Shown one piece after another: positions 1 to 14,088 of a stretch of DNA of 64,000 bases. Positions within the stretch are counted from its first letter, which is position 1. Each line of letters starts with the position of its first letter. The stretch lies in NCBI GenBank assembly GCA_030765065.1, contig CM060990.1, positions 676,171,618 through 676,235,617 on the forward strand. The letters are read 5' to 3'. The notes below the pieces were generated by a model. The model was not told where the DNA came from. It worked only from the letters and a program-made list of their open reading frames with translations, and made no database searches. The position numbers and the translations under genes were made by a program. The stretch is from Deroplatys truncata (lineage: Eukaryota; Arthropoda; Insecta; Mantodea; Mantidae).

Positions 1-3000
1 TGAGCGGTTTCTATGTTTACCCTTCATTTCCTCTCTCTCTCTCACATACAACACACACAAATACAAATGTGTGATCGGTTTCCGTGATTACCCTACACCT
101 CCTCTCTCTCTCGCTTTCTCTCACATACAACCGACACACATACAATTTTGTGAGCGGTTTCTGTGAATACACAACACCTTCTCTCTCTCTCTATCTTTCT
201 CTCAAATACAACACAAACGTGTATTTCTGTGAGCGGTTTCTACAATTTCACTGCAGCTCCTCCCTCTCTATTTCGCTCACATACAACACACACACAATTG
301 TGTGAGAGGTTTCTGTGATTACCCTTCACCTCACCTCTCTGTCTCTCTCTCTTTCTCTCTCGTACAACACGCACACACACGCAATTGTGTGAGCAATTTC
401 TGTGATTACCCTACAACTCCTCTCTCTCTCTCTCTTTCTCTTACATTCAACACACAAACACAATTGTGTGAGCGGTTTCTGTGATTAATCCACACCTCGT
501 CTCTCTCTCACTCTCTTTCTCTTACATACAACACACACACACACACAATTGTGTGAGCAATTTCGGTGATTACCCTACAACTCCTCTCTCTCCCTCCCTT
601 TCTCTCACATACAAAACACATACACAATTGTCTGAGCGGTTTCTGTGTTTACCCTACACCTCCTCTCTCTCTCTCTTTCTCTCACAAACAACACACACGC
701 ACCCAATTGTTTAAGCGGTTTCTGTGATTACCCTACACCTCCGTTCTCCCCTCCCTTTCTCTCACTTACAGCACACACACTCACAATTGTGTGAGCCGTT
801 TCTGTGTTACCCTACATCTCCTCTCTATCTCTCTCTGACCTTTTCTCTCACATACAACATACACGCCCACAATTGTGTGAGCGTTTTCTTTGATTATCCC
901 ACACCTCCCGTTTCTATCTGTCTCCTTTCGCTCACATACAACACACACACACACAATTCTGTGAGCGGTTTCTGTGATTAACCTACACCTCCTCTATCTC
1001 CCAATCACTCCCTTTCTCTCACATTCAACACACACATACAATTGTGTAAGCGGTTTTATGTTTACCCTACACCTTCTCTCTCTCTCTCTTTCTCTCACGT
1101 ACAACACACACACATACAACAGTGTTAGCGGTTTCGGTCATTACCGTACACCTCCTCTCCCTCTCTCTTTCTCTCACATACAAAACACACACATACAATT
1201 GTGTGAGCGGTTTTTGTGATTATCCTACACTTCCTCTCTCTCTCTTTCTCTCACATACAACAGACACACATACAAATGTGTGAGCGGTTTCTGTGATTAC
1301 CCTACACCTTCTCTCTCTCTCTATCTCTCTCTCTATCTTTCTCTCACAAACAATACACACATGCAATTGTGCGAGCGGTTGCTATGATTTCACTACAACT
1401 CCTCCCTCTCTCTCTCTCTCTCTCCCTCTATCTCTCACATACAACACACACACAATTGTGTGAGATGTTTCTGTGATTACGCTTCACCTCCTCTCTCTGT
1501 CTCTCTCTTTCTCTCACATACAACACGCACACACACACAATTAGGTGAGCAATTTTTGTGATTACCCTACAACTCCTCTCTCTCTTACATACAACACACA
1601 AACACAATTGTGTGAGCGGTTTCTGTGATTAATCTACACCTCCTCTCTCTCTCTCTCTCTCTCTTTCTCTTACATACAACACACACACAATTGTGTGAGC
1701 AATTTCTGGGATTACCCCACAACTCCTCTCTCTCTCTCACTTTCTCTCACATACAACACACATACACAGTTGTGTGAGCGGTTTCTGTGATTACCCTCCA
1801 CCTCTTCTCTCTCTATCTCTCTTTCTCTCACATACAACACACTCGCACGCAATTGTTTGAGCGGTTTCTATGATTACCCTAAACCTCTGCTCTCTCTGTC
1901 CCTTTATCTCACATACAACACACACACACTCACAATTGTGTGAGCGTTTTTTGTGATTATCCTGCACCTCCTTTCTCTCTCTGTCTCTCTTTAGCTCACA
2001 TACAACACACACATACAAAATTGTGTGAGCGGTTTCTATGATTACCCTACTCCTCCTCGCTCTCTCCCTTTCTCTCAGATACAAAACACACACGCACAAT
2101 TGTGTGAGCCGTTTCTGTGAATACCCTACACCTCCTCTCTCTCTCTCTTTCTCTCTCTATCCTTACTCTCACATACAACACACACGCACAGAATTGTGCG
2201 AGCGGTTTCTGTGATTACACTACACTTCCTCTATCTCTCTGTCTCTCACATACAACACACACACAAAATTGTGTGAGCAGATTCTGTGATTACCATACAA
2301 TTCCTCTCTCTCTGTCTCTCTCTCTCTCTTTCTCACACATACAACACACACATATATGCAATTGTGTGAGCGGATTCTGTGATTTCCCTACACCTCCTCA
2401 CTCTCTCTTTCTCTCACATACAACAAACACACATACAATTGTGTGAGCGGTTTCAGTGATTACCCTACACTTCCTTTCTCTGTGTCTCTCTCTTTCTCTC
2501 ACATACAACACACACATACAATTGTGTGAGCTGTTTCTGTGATTACCCTACAACCCGTATCGCTCTCTCTCTCTCTCTCTCTCTCACATACAACACACAA
2601 ACACACAATGGTCTGAGTCGTTTCTGTGATTATTCTACACCTCCTCCCACTCTATCTCTTTCTCTTTCTGTCACATACAACACAAACACACATATATATA
2701 TATATATATATGTTGGAATGGTTTCTTATGTTACCCTACACGTCCCAATCTCACCTTCTCTGACATACAACACATAAATACACACCATTGTGTGATTCGT
2801 TTCTGTGATTACCCTACACTTTCTCTCTCTCTCTTACACATATAACACACACACACACACACACAATTGTCTTAGTCCTTTCTGTGATTACCTTACATGT
2901 CCTCCCTCTCTCCCCCTTTCTCTCACATACAACACACATACACAGTAGTGTGAGCGGTTTCTGTGATTACCCTACACCTCTTCTCTCTCTCTCTCTTTCT

Positions 3001-4476
3001 CTCACATACAACACAAACGCACACAATTGTTTGAGCGGTTTCTATGATTACCCTAAACCTCCGCTTTCTTCCTCCCTTATCTCACATACAACACACACAC
3101 TCACAATTGTGTGAGCGTTTTCTGTGATTATCTTACACCTCCTTTCTGTCTCAGTCTCTCTTTCGCTCACAAACAACACACACACACATACAAAATTGTG
3201 TGAGTGGTTTCTATGATTACGCTACACCTCCTCGCTCTCTCCGTTTCTCTCAGATACAAAACACACACAATTATGTGAGCCGTTTCTGTGATTACCCTAC
3301 ACCTCCTCTCTCTCTCTCTCTCGCTCTCTCTCTCTTTCTCTCACATACAACACACACGCACACATACAATTGTGTGAGCGGTTTCAGTGATTACCCTACA
3401 CTTCCTCTCTCTCTCTTTCTCTCACATACAACACCCACACACACACACAATTGTGTGAGCTGTTTCTGTGATTACCCTACAACTCCTCTCGCTCTCTCTC
3501 TTTCTCTCACATACAACACACACACAATTGTTTGAGCGGTTTCTGTGATTAAACTACACCTCTTCTTTCTCTCTCTGTCTCTTTCTCTCTCTTTCTCTCA
3601 CATACAACACACAGATACAATTGTTTGTGCGGTTTCTGTGATTAAACTACACCTCCACTCTCTATCCCTCTGACTCTCTCTTTCTCTTACATACAACACA
3701 CAGACACAAATGTGTGATTGGTTTCTGTGATTAACCTGCACCTGCTCTCACTCTCTCTCTCTATCTCTATTTATCTCACATACAATAGTGTGAGCGGTTG
3801 CTGTGGTTAAACTACACCTCCTCTCTCTTTCTCTTTCTTTCTCTTACATACAACACACACACACACACACACACACACAATTGTGTAGGCAATTTCTGTG
3901 ATCACCCTACAATTCCTCTCTCTCTCTCTCCCTTTCTTTCACATAACAACGCACATACACAATTGTGTGAGCGGGGTCTGTGATTACCCTATACCTCCTC
4001 TCTCTCTCTCTCTCCCTTTCTCTCACATACAGCACATTCACTCACAATTTGTGAGCCGTTTTTGTGATTACCCTACAACTCCTCTCGCTCTCTCTCTCTT
4101 CCTCTCACATACAACACACACACATACAATTGTGTGAGCGGTTTCAGTGATTACCCTACACTTCCTCTCTCTCTCTCTTTCTCTCACATGCAACACATAC
4201 ATACAATTGTGTGAGCTGTTTCTGTGATTACCCTACAACTCCTCTCGCTCTCTCTCTTTCTCTCTCTCTCTCTTTCTCTCACATACAACACACACACACA
4301 CACAATTGTTTGAGCGGTTTCTGTGATTAAACTAATCCTCCTCTCGCTATCTCACTGTCTCTCTCTTTCTCTTACATACAACACACAGACACAAATGTGT
4401 GAGTGGTTTCTGTGATTAACCTACACCTGCTCTCACCCTCTCACTCTCTATCTCTATTTCTCTCACATACAATTGT

Positions 4477-5065
4477 GTGAGCGGTTGCTGTGGTTAAACT
4501 ACACCTCCTCTCTCTTTCTCTCTCTTTCTCTTACATACAACACACACACACACAATTGTGTGAGCCGTTTCTGTGATTACCCTACACCTTCTCTCTCTCT
4601 CTATCTTTCTCTCACATACAACAGACACACATACATTTGTCTGAGTCGTTTCTCTAATTACTCTACACCAGCTCTCCTTCTCTCTTTCTCTTTCCTTCAC
4701 ATACAACACACACACACATACACACACAATTCTGTGAGCGGTTTCTGTGATTACACTACACTTCCTCTCTCTCTCTCTCACTCGCTCTCTCTCTCGTTCT
4801 TGCACTAACTACACACACACACACACAATTCTGTGAGCGGTTTCTGTGATTACAGTGCATCTCCTCTCTCTCTCTCTCCCTCTCTCACACACACATCACA
4901 CACACATTTGTGTGAGCGGTTTCTGCGTTTACCCTTCATTTCCTCTCTCTCTCTCTCTCACATACAACACACACATACAATTGTGTGATCGGTTTCCGTG
5001 ATTACCCTACACCTCCTCTCTCTCTCTCCCTTTCTCTCACATACAACATACACGCACACATTTTT
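4477..5065 (+). repeat. Higher-order satellite unit, copy 1 (589 bp)
   Basis: This block of several minisatellite units begins with the diagnostic GTGAGCGGTTGCTGTGGTTA variant and is repeated almost exactly in the next 592 bp. Shared rare variants include a unit with TTGTCTGAGTCG and a unit ending in GTTCTTGCACTAACTAC. It is a higher-order duplication inside the array, made by unequal exchange or a larger copying event. Confidence 0.85.
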
Positions 5066-5657
5066 GTGAGCGGTTGCTGTGGTTAAACTACACCTCCTCT
5101 CTCTTTCTCTCTCTTTCTCTTACATACAACACACACACACACAATTGTGTGAGCCGTTTCTGTGATTACCCTACACCTTCTCTCTCTCTCTATCTTTCTC
5201 TCACATACAACAGACACACATACATTTGTCTGAGTCGTTTCTCTAATTACTCTACACCAGCTCTCCTTCTCTCTTTCTCTTTCCTTCACATACAACACAC
5301 ACACACATACACACACAATTCTGTGAGCGGTTTCTGTGATTACACTACACTTCCTCTCTCTCTCTCTCACTCGCTCTCTCTCTCTCGTTCTTGCACTAAC
5401 TACACACACACACACAATTCTGTGAGCGGTTTCTGTGATTACAGTGCATCTCCTCTCTCTCTCTCTCTCCCTCTCTCACACACACATCACACACACATTT
5501 GTGTGAGCGGTTTCTGCGTTTACCCTTCATTTCCTCTCTCTCTCTCTCACATACAACACACACATACAATTGTGTGATCGGCTTCCGTGATTACCCTACA
5601 CCTCCTCTCTCTCTCTCCCTTTCTTTCACATACAACATACACGCACACATTTTTGTG
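5066..5657 (+). repeat. Higher-order satellite unit, copy 2
   Basis: Second copy of the 589-bp block, differing from the first by only a few bases and by CT/CA tract lengths. The order of variant units is the same. A partial third relative with the TTGTCTGAGTCG variant appears near 6970-7080, and the window start (1-100) resembles the 4916-5010 part of the block, so similar blocks have spread within the array. Confidence 0.85.
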
Positions 5658-8600
5658 AGCGTTTTCTGTGAGTATTCCACACCTCCCGTCTCACTCTGTC
5701 TCTCTTTCGCTCACATACAACACAGACACACAAATGTGTGAGCGGTTTCCGTGATTACCCTACACCTCCTCTCTCTCCCTTTCCCTCAGATACAACACAC
5801 ACACACACACAATTGTGTGAGTGCTTTCTGTGATTAAGCTACACCTTCTCTCTCTCTGTCGCTCTCTTTTTCTTTAATACAACACACACGTACAATAGTG
5901 TGAATCCTTTCTGTGATACCTTACACCTCCTCTCTCTCTTACACATACAACACACACACAATTGTCTGAGTCCTTTCTGTGATTACCCTATACCTCCTTT
6001 CTCTCTTACACATACAACACACACACACACACACACACAATTGGTTGAGTCCTTTCAGTGATAACCTTACATCTCCTCTCTCTCTTACACATACAACACA
6101 CACACACACACACACACACAATTGTCTGAGTCTTTTCTGTGATTACCTTACATCTCCTCTCTCACTTACACATACAACACACACACACACTCACACAATT
6201 GTTTGAGTCCTTTCTGTGATTACTCTTTACCTCCTCTCGCTCTCTCGCTCTGTCTTTCTCTCACATACAACGCATATACAAATACATATGTTGGAATTGT
6301 TTCTTATGTTACCCTACACGTCCCACTCTCACATTCTCTCTCATACAACACATAAACACACACAATTGTGGGAGGCGTTTCTGTGATTACCCTACACATC
6401 CTCTCTCTCCCTTACTCACACTACACACACACATACACACACATACACACACACAGTTGTCTGATTCGTTTCTGTGATTACCCTACACCTCCTCTCCCTC
6501 TCTCTCTCTCTTTCCCTTACATACAACACACACACACACACAAATTGTGTGAGCGGTTTCTGTGATAACCCTACACCTTCTCTCCCTCTCTCTCTCTCTT
6601 TCTCTATCTCTTTCCCTTACATACAACACATACACACACAATCGTGTGAGCGGTTTCGGTGATTATCCTACACCACCCCTCTATCTCTGTCCCCTTTCTC
6701 TCACTTACAACACACACAAACACACACAATTATGTGAGCGGTTTCTGTGATTACCATACATCTTCGCTCTCAATCTTTCTCTCACATTCAACACACATAC
6801 ATACAATGTGTGAGCGGTTTCTGTGATTACCTACACCTCTCTCTCTCTCTCGTTCTCTCTCTTTCACTCACATACAGCACACACACATACAATTGTGTGA
6901 GCGGTTTCTGTGAATACCCTACACCTTCTCTCCCTCTCTCTTTATCTCACATATAACAGACACACATACATTTGTCTGAGTCGTTTCTCTAATTACTCTA
7001 CACCAGCTCTCCATCTCTCTTTCTCTTTCCTTCACATACAACACACACACACACAATTCTGTGAGCAGTTTCTGTGATTACACTACACTTCGTCTCTCTG
7101 TCGTTCTCTCACACATAACACACAAACAATTGTGTGAGCGGTTTCTGTGATTACCCTACACCTCCTCTCTCTCTCTCTCGCTCTCTTTCTCTGACATACC
7201 ACACACACACACACATACACACACATACACACACACAATTGAGTGAGCAGTTTCCATGATTTTCCAACACCTCCTCTCTCCCCCTTTCACTGAGATACAA
7301 CACAAACACACAATTGTGTGAGCTATTTCTGTGATTACCCTACACCTTCTCTCTCTCTCTTTCTCTCACATACAACACACACACCAAAATTGTGTGAGCG
7401 GTTTCTGTGACTACACTACACTTCCTCTCTCTCTCTCTTTCTCTCACATACAACACGCACACAAAATTGTGTGAGCGGTTTCTGTGATTACCCTACACTT
7501 CCTCTCTCTCTCTTTCTCTCACATACAACACACACATACATACGATTGTGTGAGCGGATTCTGTGATTTCCCTACACCTTCTCTCTCTCTCTCTCTCTTT
7601 CTCTCACATACAACACACACATACAATTGGTGAGCGGTTTCAGTGATTACCCTACACTTCCTCGCTCTCTCTCTTTCTCTCACATACAACACACACATAC
7701 AATTGTGTGAGCTGTTTCTGTGATTACCCTACAACTCCCCTCTCTCGCTTTCTCTCACATACAACACACACATACAATTGTGTGAGTGGTTTCTGTGATT
7801 ACCCTAGAACGTCTCTCGCTCTCTCTCTTTCTCTCTTTCTCTCACATACAACACACACATACAATTATGTGAGCTATTTCTGTGATTACCCTACAACTCC
7901 TCTCGCTCTCTTTCTCTCTCTCTTTCTCTCTCATACAATTGTGTGAGCGGTTTCAGTGATTGCCCTACAATTCCTCTCTCTCTCTCTCTCTCTCTTTCTT
8001 TCACATACAACACACACATACAATTGTGTGAGCTGTTTCTGTGATTACCCTACAACTCTTTTCGCTCTCTCTCTCTCTTTCTCTCACATACAACACAGAC
8101 ACAATTGTTTGAGCGGTTTCTGTGATTAAACTACACCTCCTCTCTCTCTTTCTGTCTCTCTCTTTCTATTGCATACAACTCACACACACATACAATTGAG
8201 TGAGTGGTTTCTGTGATTAACCTACACCTCCTCTCACTCTCTCTGTCTCTCTCTCTCTATCTCTATTTCTCTCACATACAATTGTGCGAGCGGTTGCTAT
8301 GATTAAACTCCACCTTTTTTTCTCTTTGTCTCTCTCTTTCTCTTACATACAACACACACACACACACACACAATTGTGTGAGCAATTTCTGTGATTACCC
8401 TACAACTCCTGTCCCTCTCTCCTCCTTTCTCTCATATACAACACACATACACAATTGTGTGAGCATTTTCTGTGATTATCCTACACCTCCTCTCTCTCTG
8501 TCTCACTTTCGCTCACATACAACACACACACACACACACACACATACACAATTGTGTGAGCGGTTTCTATGATTACCCTACACCTCATCTCTCTCCCTTT

Positions 8601-9472
8601 CTCTCAGATACAACACACACACACACACACACGCACACACGCAGTTGTGTGACCGTTTCTGAGATTACCCTACACCTCCTCTCTCTCTCTCTATCCTTTT
8701 CTCTCACATACAACACACACGCACACAATTGTGTGTGCGTTTTCTGTGATTATCCTACACCTCCTCTCTCTCTCTCTGTCTCTTTTTCTCTCACATACAA
8801 CACACACACGCACACACACACACAATTGTGTGAGCGGTTTCTTAGATTACCCTACACCTCCTCTCTCTCTCCCTTTCACTCAGATACAACACTCACATAC
8901 ACAATTGTTTGAGGGGTTTCTTTGATTACCCTACTCCTTCCCTCTCTCTCTCTCTCTTTCTCTCTCTTTCTCTCATATACAACACACACAAAAACAATTG
9001 TGTTAGCGGTTTCTGTGATTACCCTAAGCCTCTTCTATCTCTCTCTTTCTCTGACATACAACACATACACACACAATTGTGTGAGCGGTTTCTGTGATTA
9101 CCGTACACCTCCTCTCTCTCTCTCTCTCTCTCTCCTTCTCTCACATACAACAGACACACATACAATTGTGTGAGCGGTTTCTGTGATTATCCTACACCTC
9201 CTCTCTCTCTCTCTTTCTTTCTCTTTCTCTCATATACAACACGCACACACACACATACACAATTGTGTGAGCGATTTCTGGGATTACCCTACAAGTCCTC
9301 TCTCTCTCCCTTTCTCACACATACAACACACTCACAATTGTGTGAGGGGTATCTGTGATTACGCTACACCTCCTCTCTCCCGTTCTCCTACATACAACAC
9401 ACACACCCAATTGTGTGAGCGGTTTCTGAGATTACCCTACGCCTCGTCTCTCTCTTCCTTTCTCTAGATACA

Positions 9473-9504
<32 letters not shown>

Positions 9505-9510
9505 ACACAC

Positions 9511-9950
9511 AATTGTGTGAGCGGTTTCTGTGATTACCCTACACCTCCCCTCTCTCTCTTTTTCTCTCACATGAAACACATACACAGAATTGTGTGAGCG
9601 GTTTCTGTGATTACCCTACACCTCCCCTCTCTCTCTTTTTCTCTCACATGAAACACATACACAGAATTGTGTGAGCGGTTTCTGTGATTACCCTACACCT
9701 CCCCTCTCTCTCTTTTTCTCTCACATGAAACACATACACAGAATTGTGTGAGCGGTTTCTGTGATTACCCTACACCTCCCCTCTCTCTCTTTTTCTCTCA
9801 CATGAAACACATACACAGAATTGTGTGAGCGGTTTCTGTGATTACCCTACACCTCCCCTCTCTCTCTTTTTCTCTCACATGAAACACATACACAGAATTG
9901 TGTGAGTGGTTTCTGTGATTACCCTACACCTCCCCCCTCTCTCTCTCATA
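9511..9950 (+). repeat. Homogenised 77-bp satellite block at array edge
   Basis: Five full units start at 9511, 9588, 9665, 9742 and 9819, exactly 77 bp apart and identical as read, followed by a partial sixth (9896-9950). They carry the private variants CTCTCTTTTTCTCTCACATG and AAACACATACACAG, unlike the rest of the array. The array stops here and unique AT-rich DNA begins. This is either a very recent local amplification or an assembly expansion. Confidence 0.9.
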
Positions 9951-11518
9951 CATGCGTAAAGAACATTGTGTAACGATAATCACTCATTTAAAATGGAGCA
10001 ATCCAACATTTTTGAAGGTGTGTCCGAGTAATTTAAATTACAGCTGCGCCAGGGATCAGTGGACTGAAAACTTTGACCTGTTCATAATGAATTAATGCAC
10101 ACAAGTTTTAAATCTAGCGATACATTCTGCTATCCAATAATTATGTAATAGTTGTTTTCACATTTGTCTCTTATAAGCAAACTAATAAATAAATATTCAA
10201 TTATTGAAATCGTTTTACATTATTATGACCTAAAAAGAACTGCTTCTGTTTATTGGAAATGTATATGTGGTAAATCTAAGATGTTTAATTAACGACATTC
10301 GATATAGTTTTCGGTATTTGGAACTTCTTTTGTGTGGTGTATGGCATACACACCACGCGTGATCTTGTGCTGCACAAGTAGGCAGATACACCTAAAGATT
10401 TAACGTCTACGTCTAAGCCTAGCCCCATGTTATACTGTATTAAAAACGACAAATTCTGCCTACCTAAAAATTAAGAAAACATTAAAGAGAGACCTTAGAA
10501 ATCTAAATTAGTTACAGAGGATGGCAATATTTCTGTGTCTAACAATGGCTTGGAATCACTATACACACCGATTATCTGTTGCTATTTTATTCCAGATCAC
10601 AAATATCATATATTCTCACACGTTTTCCAACATAAGTTATGAATGCAGATAACAAGTGGAATAGTTGCGGTCGAGGGCAGGGGGTAGTTGCAGGATCCAC
10701 GTTAGCGTTTACAAATGTTGGCGACATTGATTTAGCGATTTTTTAACTGTTTGTTGTAAGGTTTCCAGCAGAAAATGCGATGGTTCATGCTATAGAAGTG
10801 TCGTAGCTTAAAAGGGCCGGTGTGTGGTCCACATCTTTCATTTGAGTAACATCTAGTGATTCACTCCTTCCTTTAACATTATTCTATGTGTCATAAATAC
10901 GGGAGTAGTACCTACAGCAATACTCCCGTATCTATCATTGGCTCATATAACACACCAGCAGAAGAAAGTGAAGGGGAAGGAGGCTCTGTGGATGCGCCAA
11001 ATGCTTTTTAAACAGCTTAAAGTCAGAACCAGTGTATAATGTTTAAACTCTTTTCTTGGGTTTTCACTTGTCGGCACATTTCATTTTCAACTTGTTCAAC
11101 ACGATGTACTTTTCGTAAAATGTGCATTCTTACAAACGTTATTTTCAATCTAAGTACTGCTAGAAAATCTGCTATTGGGAAGCAACGTTTGGAACATCAT
11201 AAATAGGTATGTGATATCGCTACACAATTAAACAGGGGCAGGAACTAAAGGTTTTATCGCGCTGACACGCGGTAAAATATCATATAACCTGTTTAGAAAC
11301 CTGAACATACATGTGAATCAAAGTTACTATTACTTCACTCAATCAGAACTAAAAGAAACAAAGAAACGACTTTCGAACTAGGTCAGTCAGTTTTAGAACA
11401 TGATTACAAGATTTAGTACTATTGTTTTGTTCCGAAAAATAAAATCTGGCAAATATCTTGGGAGAATAAAAGGTTAGTAAAGTGCATGATTTGATACCGG
11501 AGCATTTGAAGGTTTCGA
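9951..11518. other. AT-rich DNA, nothing recognised
   Basis: No coding region, RNA gene or repeat was recognised between the satellite edge and the possible hAT-like element. A short duplicated phrase occurs (GGGAGTAGTACC near 10900 and TACTCCCGTATC just after it, a small inverted repeat). Frames are short and have no family resemblance that I can see. Confidence 0.5.
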
Positions 11519-12405
11519 TTAGGGATGGGACCTCGATACTCGGTGGTTTCGAAATAAGTCTAATACTTTCAGATAAACCTTCGATACTTAAGTTTTGCAT
11601 TATTGAAAGTTGTTGCGTTTAACTTTATGCTAGGTAAGGAATGAAAGGGGTCAAGTCTTCACATTATTATCTCGCACGTGTCCCCAAAGAGTTGCTGGAC
11701 TATAGTTCTTGATAGACCTTGACTGCGATGAATGCAATTCAACATTGCATAGACCCTTGTGTCTAAATTAAAACATTTAGATTAGATACTCGTGTAACAT
11801 GGAGTGCTAACTGAGTCGTGAATGAAGCTGATTTAGCTGACGCACTAAATCACGTTTCTGCAATAGCAAGGCTTGTTGACTCACCTCAGTTATACCATTT
11901 ACCTACTGCGGTGACCAAAATATGAATCTAGCAGAAGCAAATCACAACTTAAGACGTGAGATAATACAACGTATAGAAATATTTGTAATTTTTAGTTGAG
12001 TTTCATTAAATATATCTGTTAGTTTGTGTTTTCAAGATTTCAGAATAAAGAATTACTAGTATTTGTTTTTCTAAGGGTAGAAAATTCTTTAAAAGAAAAT
12101 TTTCAGCACAAAATATAGTTACATAAAAAGGGAAGAAAATTATTATTACTATTGTTGTTGTTGTTGGCCTTGATTAACAATAGGGGATATATAACCGTGA
12201 AATTATCAAGATACAAAAATTACTGCCAATTGGAGGTTAAACAGGAACAATTTCGGAATTAGCATAAAATACAAAATTGGTTACATACGTTTATACACAA
12301 ACAATTCTAATAAGAACATAACACAGTGAACAAGCTTTTGCCTTTACAGTTTTTTATAATGTGAGTATCGAGTGTGGAGAAATAGTGGTATCGTCCCATC
12401 ACTAG
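11519..12405. mobile_element. Possible non-autonomous hAT-like element
   Basis: The left end reads TAGGGATGGGAC followed by CTCGATACTCGG. The right end, read on the minus strand, starts TAGTGATGGGAC and then GATACCAC, with CTCGATACTC a little further in. The two ends match at 11 of 12 bases in inverted orientation, and the style (TAGNGATGGG...CGATAC) resembles hAT terminal repeats. No convincing 8-bp target duplication was found, and no transposase is visible inside. It could also be two separate fragments of one family. Confidence 0.3.
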
Positions 12406-12742
12406 TACTTATAATAAGATTATCTGCAGAACTTCACAAGATACGTCCAAACGATACAGAAAAAGTATAAAATTTTGGAAAAGGTAAAACCCATCCCGAT
12501 CTCAGCAACTGACAAAAATGAAGGCTCAGATTCGTAAAGTATGTTACCGATCAAGATCTCCTACTAGCTTACAACGAGTTATCACCATAGCCACTTTAGT
12601 GATATTCTAAATTTGATTAACAAATTGTAAATAGATAAAGGAAGACATGCAAAAAACACGAATTAATTATTTTCGTAGTGTAGTTCTGTGACAGGCTCAG
12701 AAACGTGACAACACTGCCAAGTTCAAACATATCTGCCTACTG

Positions 12743-12769
12743 TGTAATGTAATGTAATGTAATGTAATA
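12743..12769 (-). repeat. Pentanucleotide 3' tail of LINE
   Basis: A run of TGTAA/TAATG pentamers on the plus strand (ATTAC repeats on the minus strand). It lies just downstream of the minus-strand reverse-transcriptase relic and is best read as the microsatellite-like 3' tail that some CR1/jockey-group LINEs carry instead of poly(A). Confidence 0.6.
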
Positions 12770-13760
12770 TTTATTTCATCATTATTACAATAATACAAAT
12801 AAAGCTTACATCTAAAACTTATGTCTAGTGCACCAGTTTTCTAGCTCCCCCATATTTAGCCCCTAGGCTGTATATATGGGATAAAGCTACTATACCATCT
12901 CTCCACTTTACAAACTATGCTCGTTCAGCTGTACCTTTCTTAAGCTCCTTATCCACTTATCCCTTGTGTTGCCTAAAAATGTCCCCATCATTTTAATTGT
13001 TTCTACTTTTGTGCTTCCCAACATTCTTAATGCTACTGCTTCTTTGTTTAGCTTATCCCATTTTTTATTACATATAACCTCTCTCCACCTTTTAACCTTA
13101 TCACATTCTATTAGACAATGAAAAATACTACCCGATTCATCACACATAATACATCTCCCCAAACAATTATATCCATTCCTTTTTAAAAATATTACTCCTG
13201 TGCGCATCCACGCAAGACCTATTCTACCAAATTGATTACATATATCTACATACTTCTCCCTTCCCCAATTTCTTTTAACTGATTTATACAAGATCAATGA
13301 TCTTTTATCCTCAAAACTAGCCCATATCTCTTGTTTCTCGATATCTTCCACCCTCAATCTCATTTCTTTCCAAAACCCACTGTTATTATATTTATCTAAT
13401 AGGAAAATATTCCTCATGCCAATTTCTTTTAGGACATTTCCCATCTCCCCTAACCAACACTCCTCTCCTAGGGCAGCTTTTTGAAACTGTATACATTCTT
13501 TTAATATATTATTATATTCTAAATTTAAACATCTTTACCAATACTTCAAAATGCTTTCCACTATTATACCTTTTCTCCCTGCCCTTCCTAGCTCTGCCAG
13601 TGCCACGCCCCTTGGTGAACTCTTGGGTAAACCCAAAACGTCTTTACAAAACATACTATGGACTATATCAATCTTAATCCATCCCTTTGCCACCCCCCCA
13701 TGTTTGCGGCTTCCTGCACATGTATACCCCCACCACTCTCTCAAAGCAATGCATCTGTGA
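12770..13760 (-). pseudogene. Non-LTR retrotransposon ORF2, C-terminal relic
   Basis: Two minus-strand frames look like the end of a LINE ORF2. The first (13744-13535) has the post-RT motif FCKDVLGLPKSSPRGVAL followed by AELGR. The second (13444-12908) has a C-x2-C-x7-H-x4-C zinc-binding motif (CIMCDESGSIFHCLIEC) typical of the C terminus of CR1/jockey-group LINEs. They are separated by about 90 bp and a frame change, so the copy is broken. The RT core, endonuclease and ORF1 are absent: a 5'-truncated insertion. The clade assignment is inference. Confidence 0.75.
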
Positions 13761-14088
13761 AAACACTTAAAATTCAGGTTTTTATTAAAGGGAATTCAAG
13801 TTTATACCACAGTATGATAATGTAACATAAAGACACTACACAATATTTCGATTACTAATGTGCACTTGTTTCAGAGATATTAAAATGATTTCTTGATATA
13901 ATTAAATGTTGTATGTTAATTAAAATGAGCCAAGTGTAAAAGGATTTGCTTCAAAATGGTATTTATCTACTACTATAATAATCAATGATGCTTTAGTTCG
14001 TAATTACTAGGCAACAAAACCTATACTTTATATTGTAACAAAATATAAAACACAGGTTCAACAAAACGTAAAATATACTCTTTAAAAA

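Larger units (their letters stand above)
1..9950. repeat. Minisatellite array, ~75-100 bp units
   Basis: Roughly 110 tandem units run without interruption. Each unit has a conserved core (GTGTGAGCGGTTTCTGTGAT, then TACCCTACACCTCCT), a (CT)n tract ending in TTTCTCTCACATACAACAC, and a (CA)n tract. Units meet in the palindrome CACACAATTGTGTG. Unit length varies mainly through the CT and CA tracts. Many frames lack stops and spell Leu/Ser-rich and Thr/His-rich repeats, but frame is lost between units and nothing suggests translation. The left edge lies outside the window; the right edge is near 9950. Variant units occur, for example the TTGGAATGGTTTCTTATG type near 2712 and 6290. Confidence 0.95.

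Noticed and set aside
84-9467. Dozens of open frames rich in Leu, Ser, Thr and His across the first 9.5 kb
   Set aside because: They follow from the minisatellite unit, which lacks stops in several frames; frames shift between units, and starts are arbitrary.
1-9950. CRISPR-like appearance of regularly spaced repeats
   Set aside because: Spacers are simple CT and CA tracts that vary in length, not unique sequences; the context is eukaryotic.
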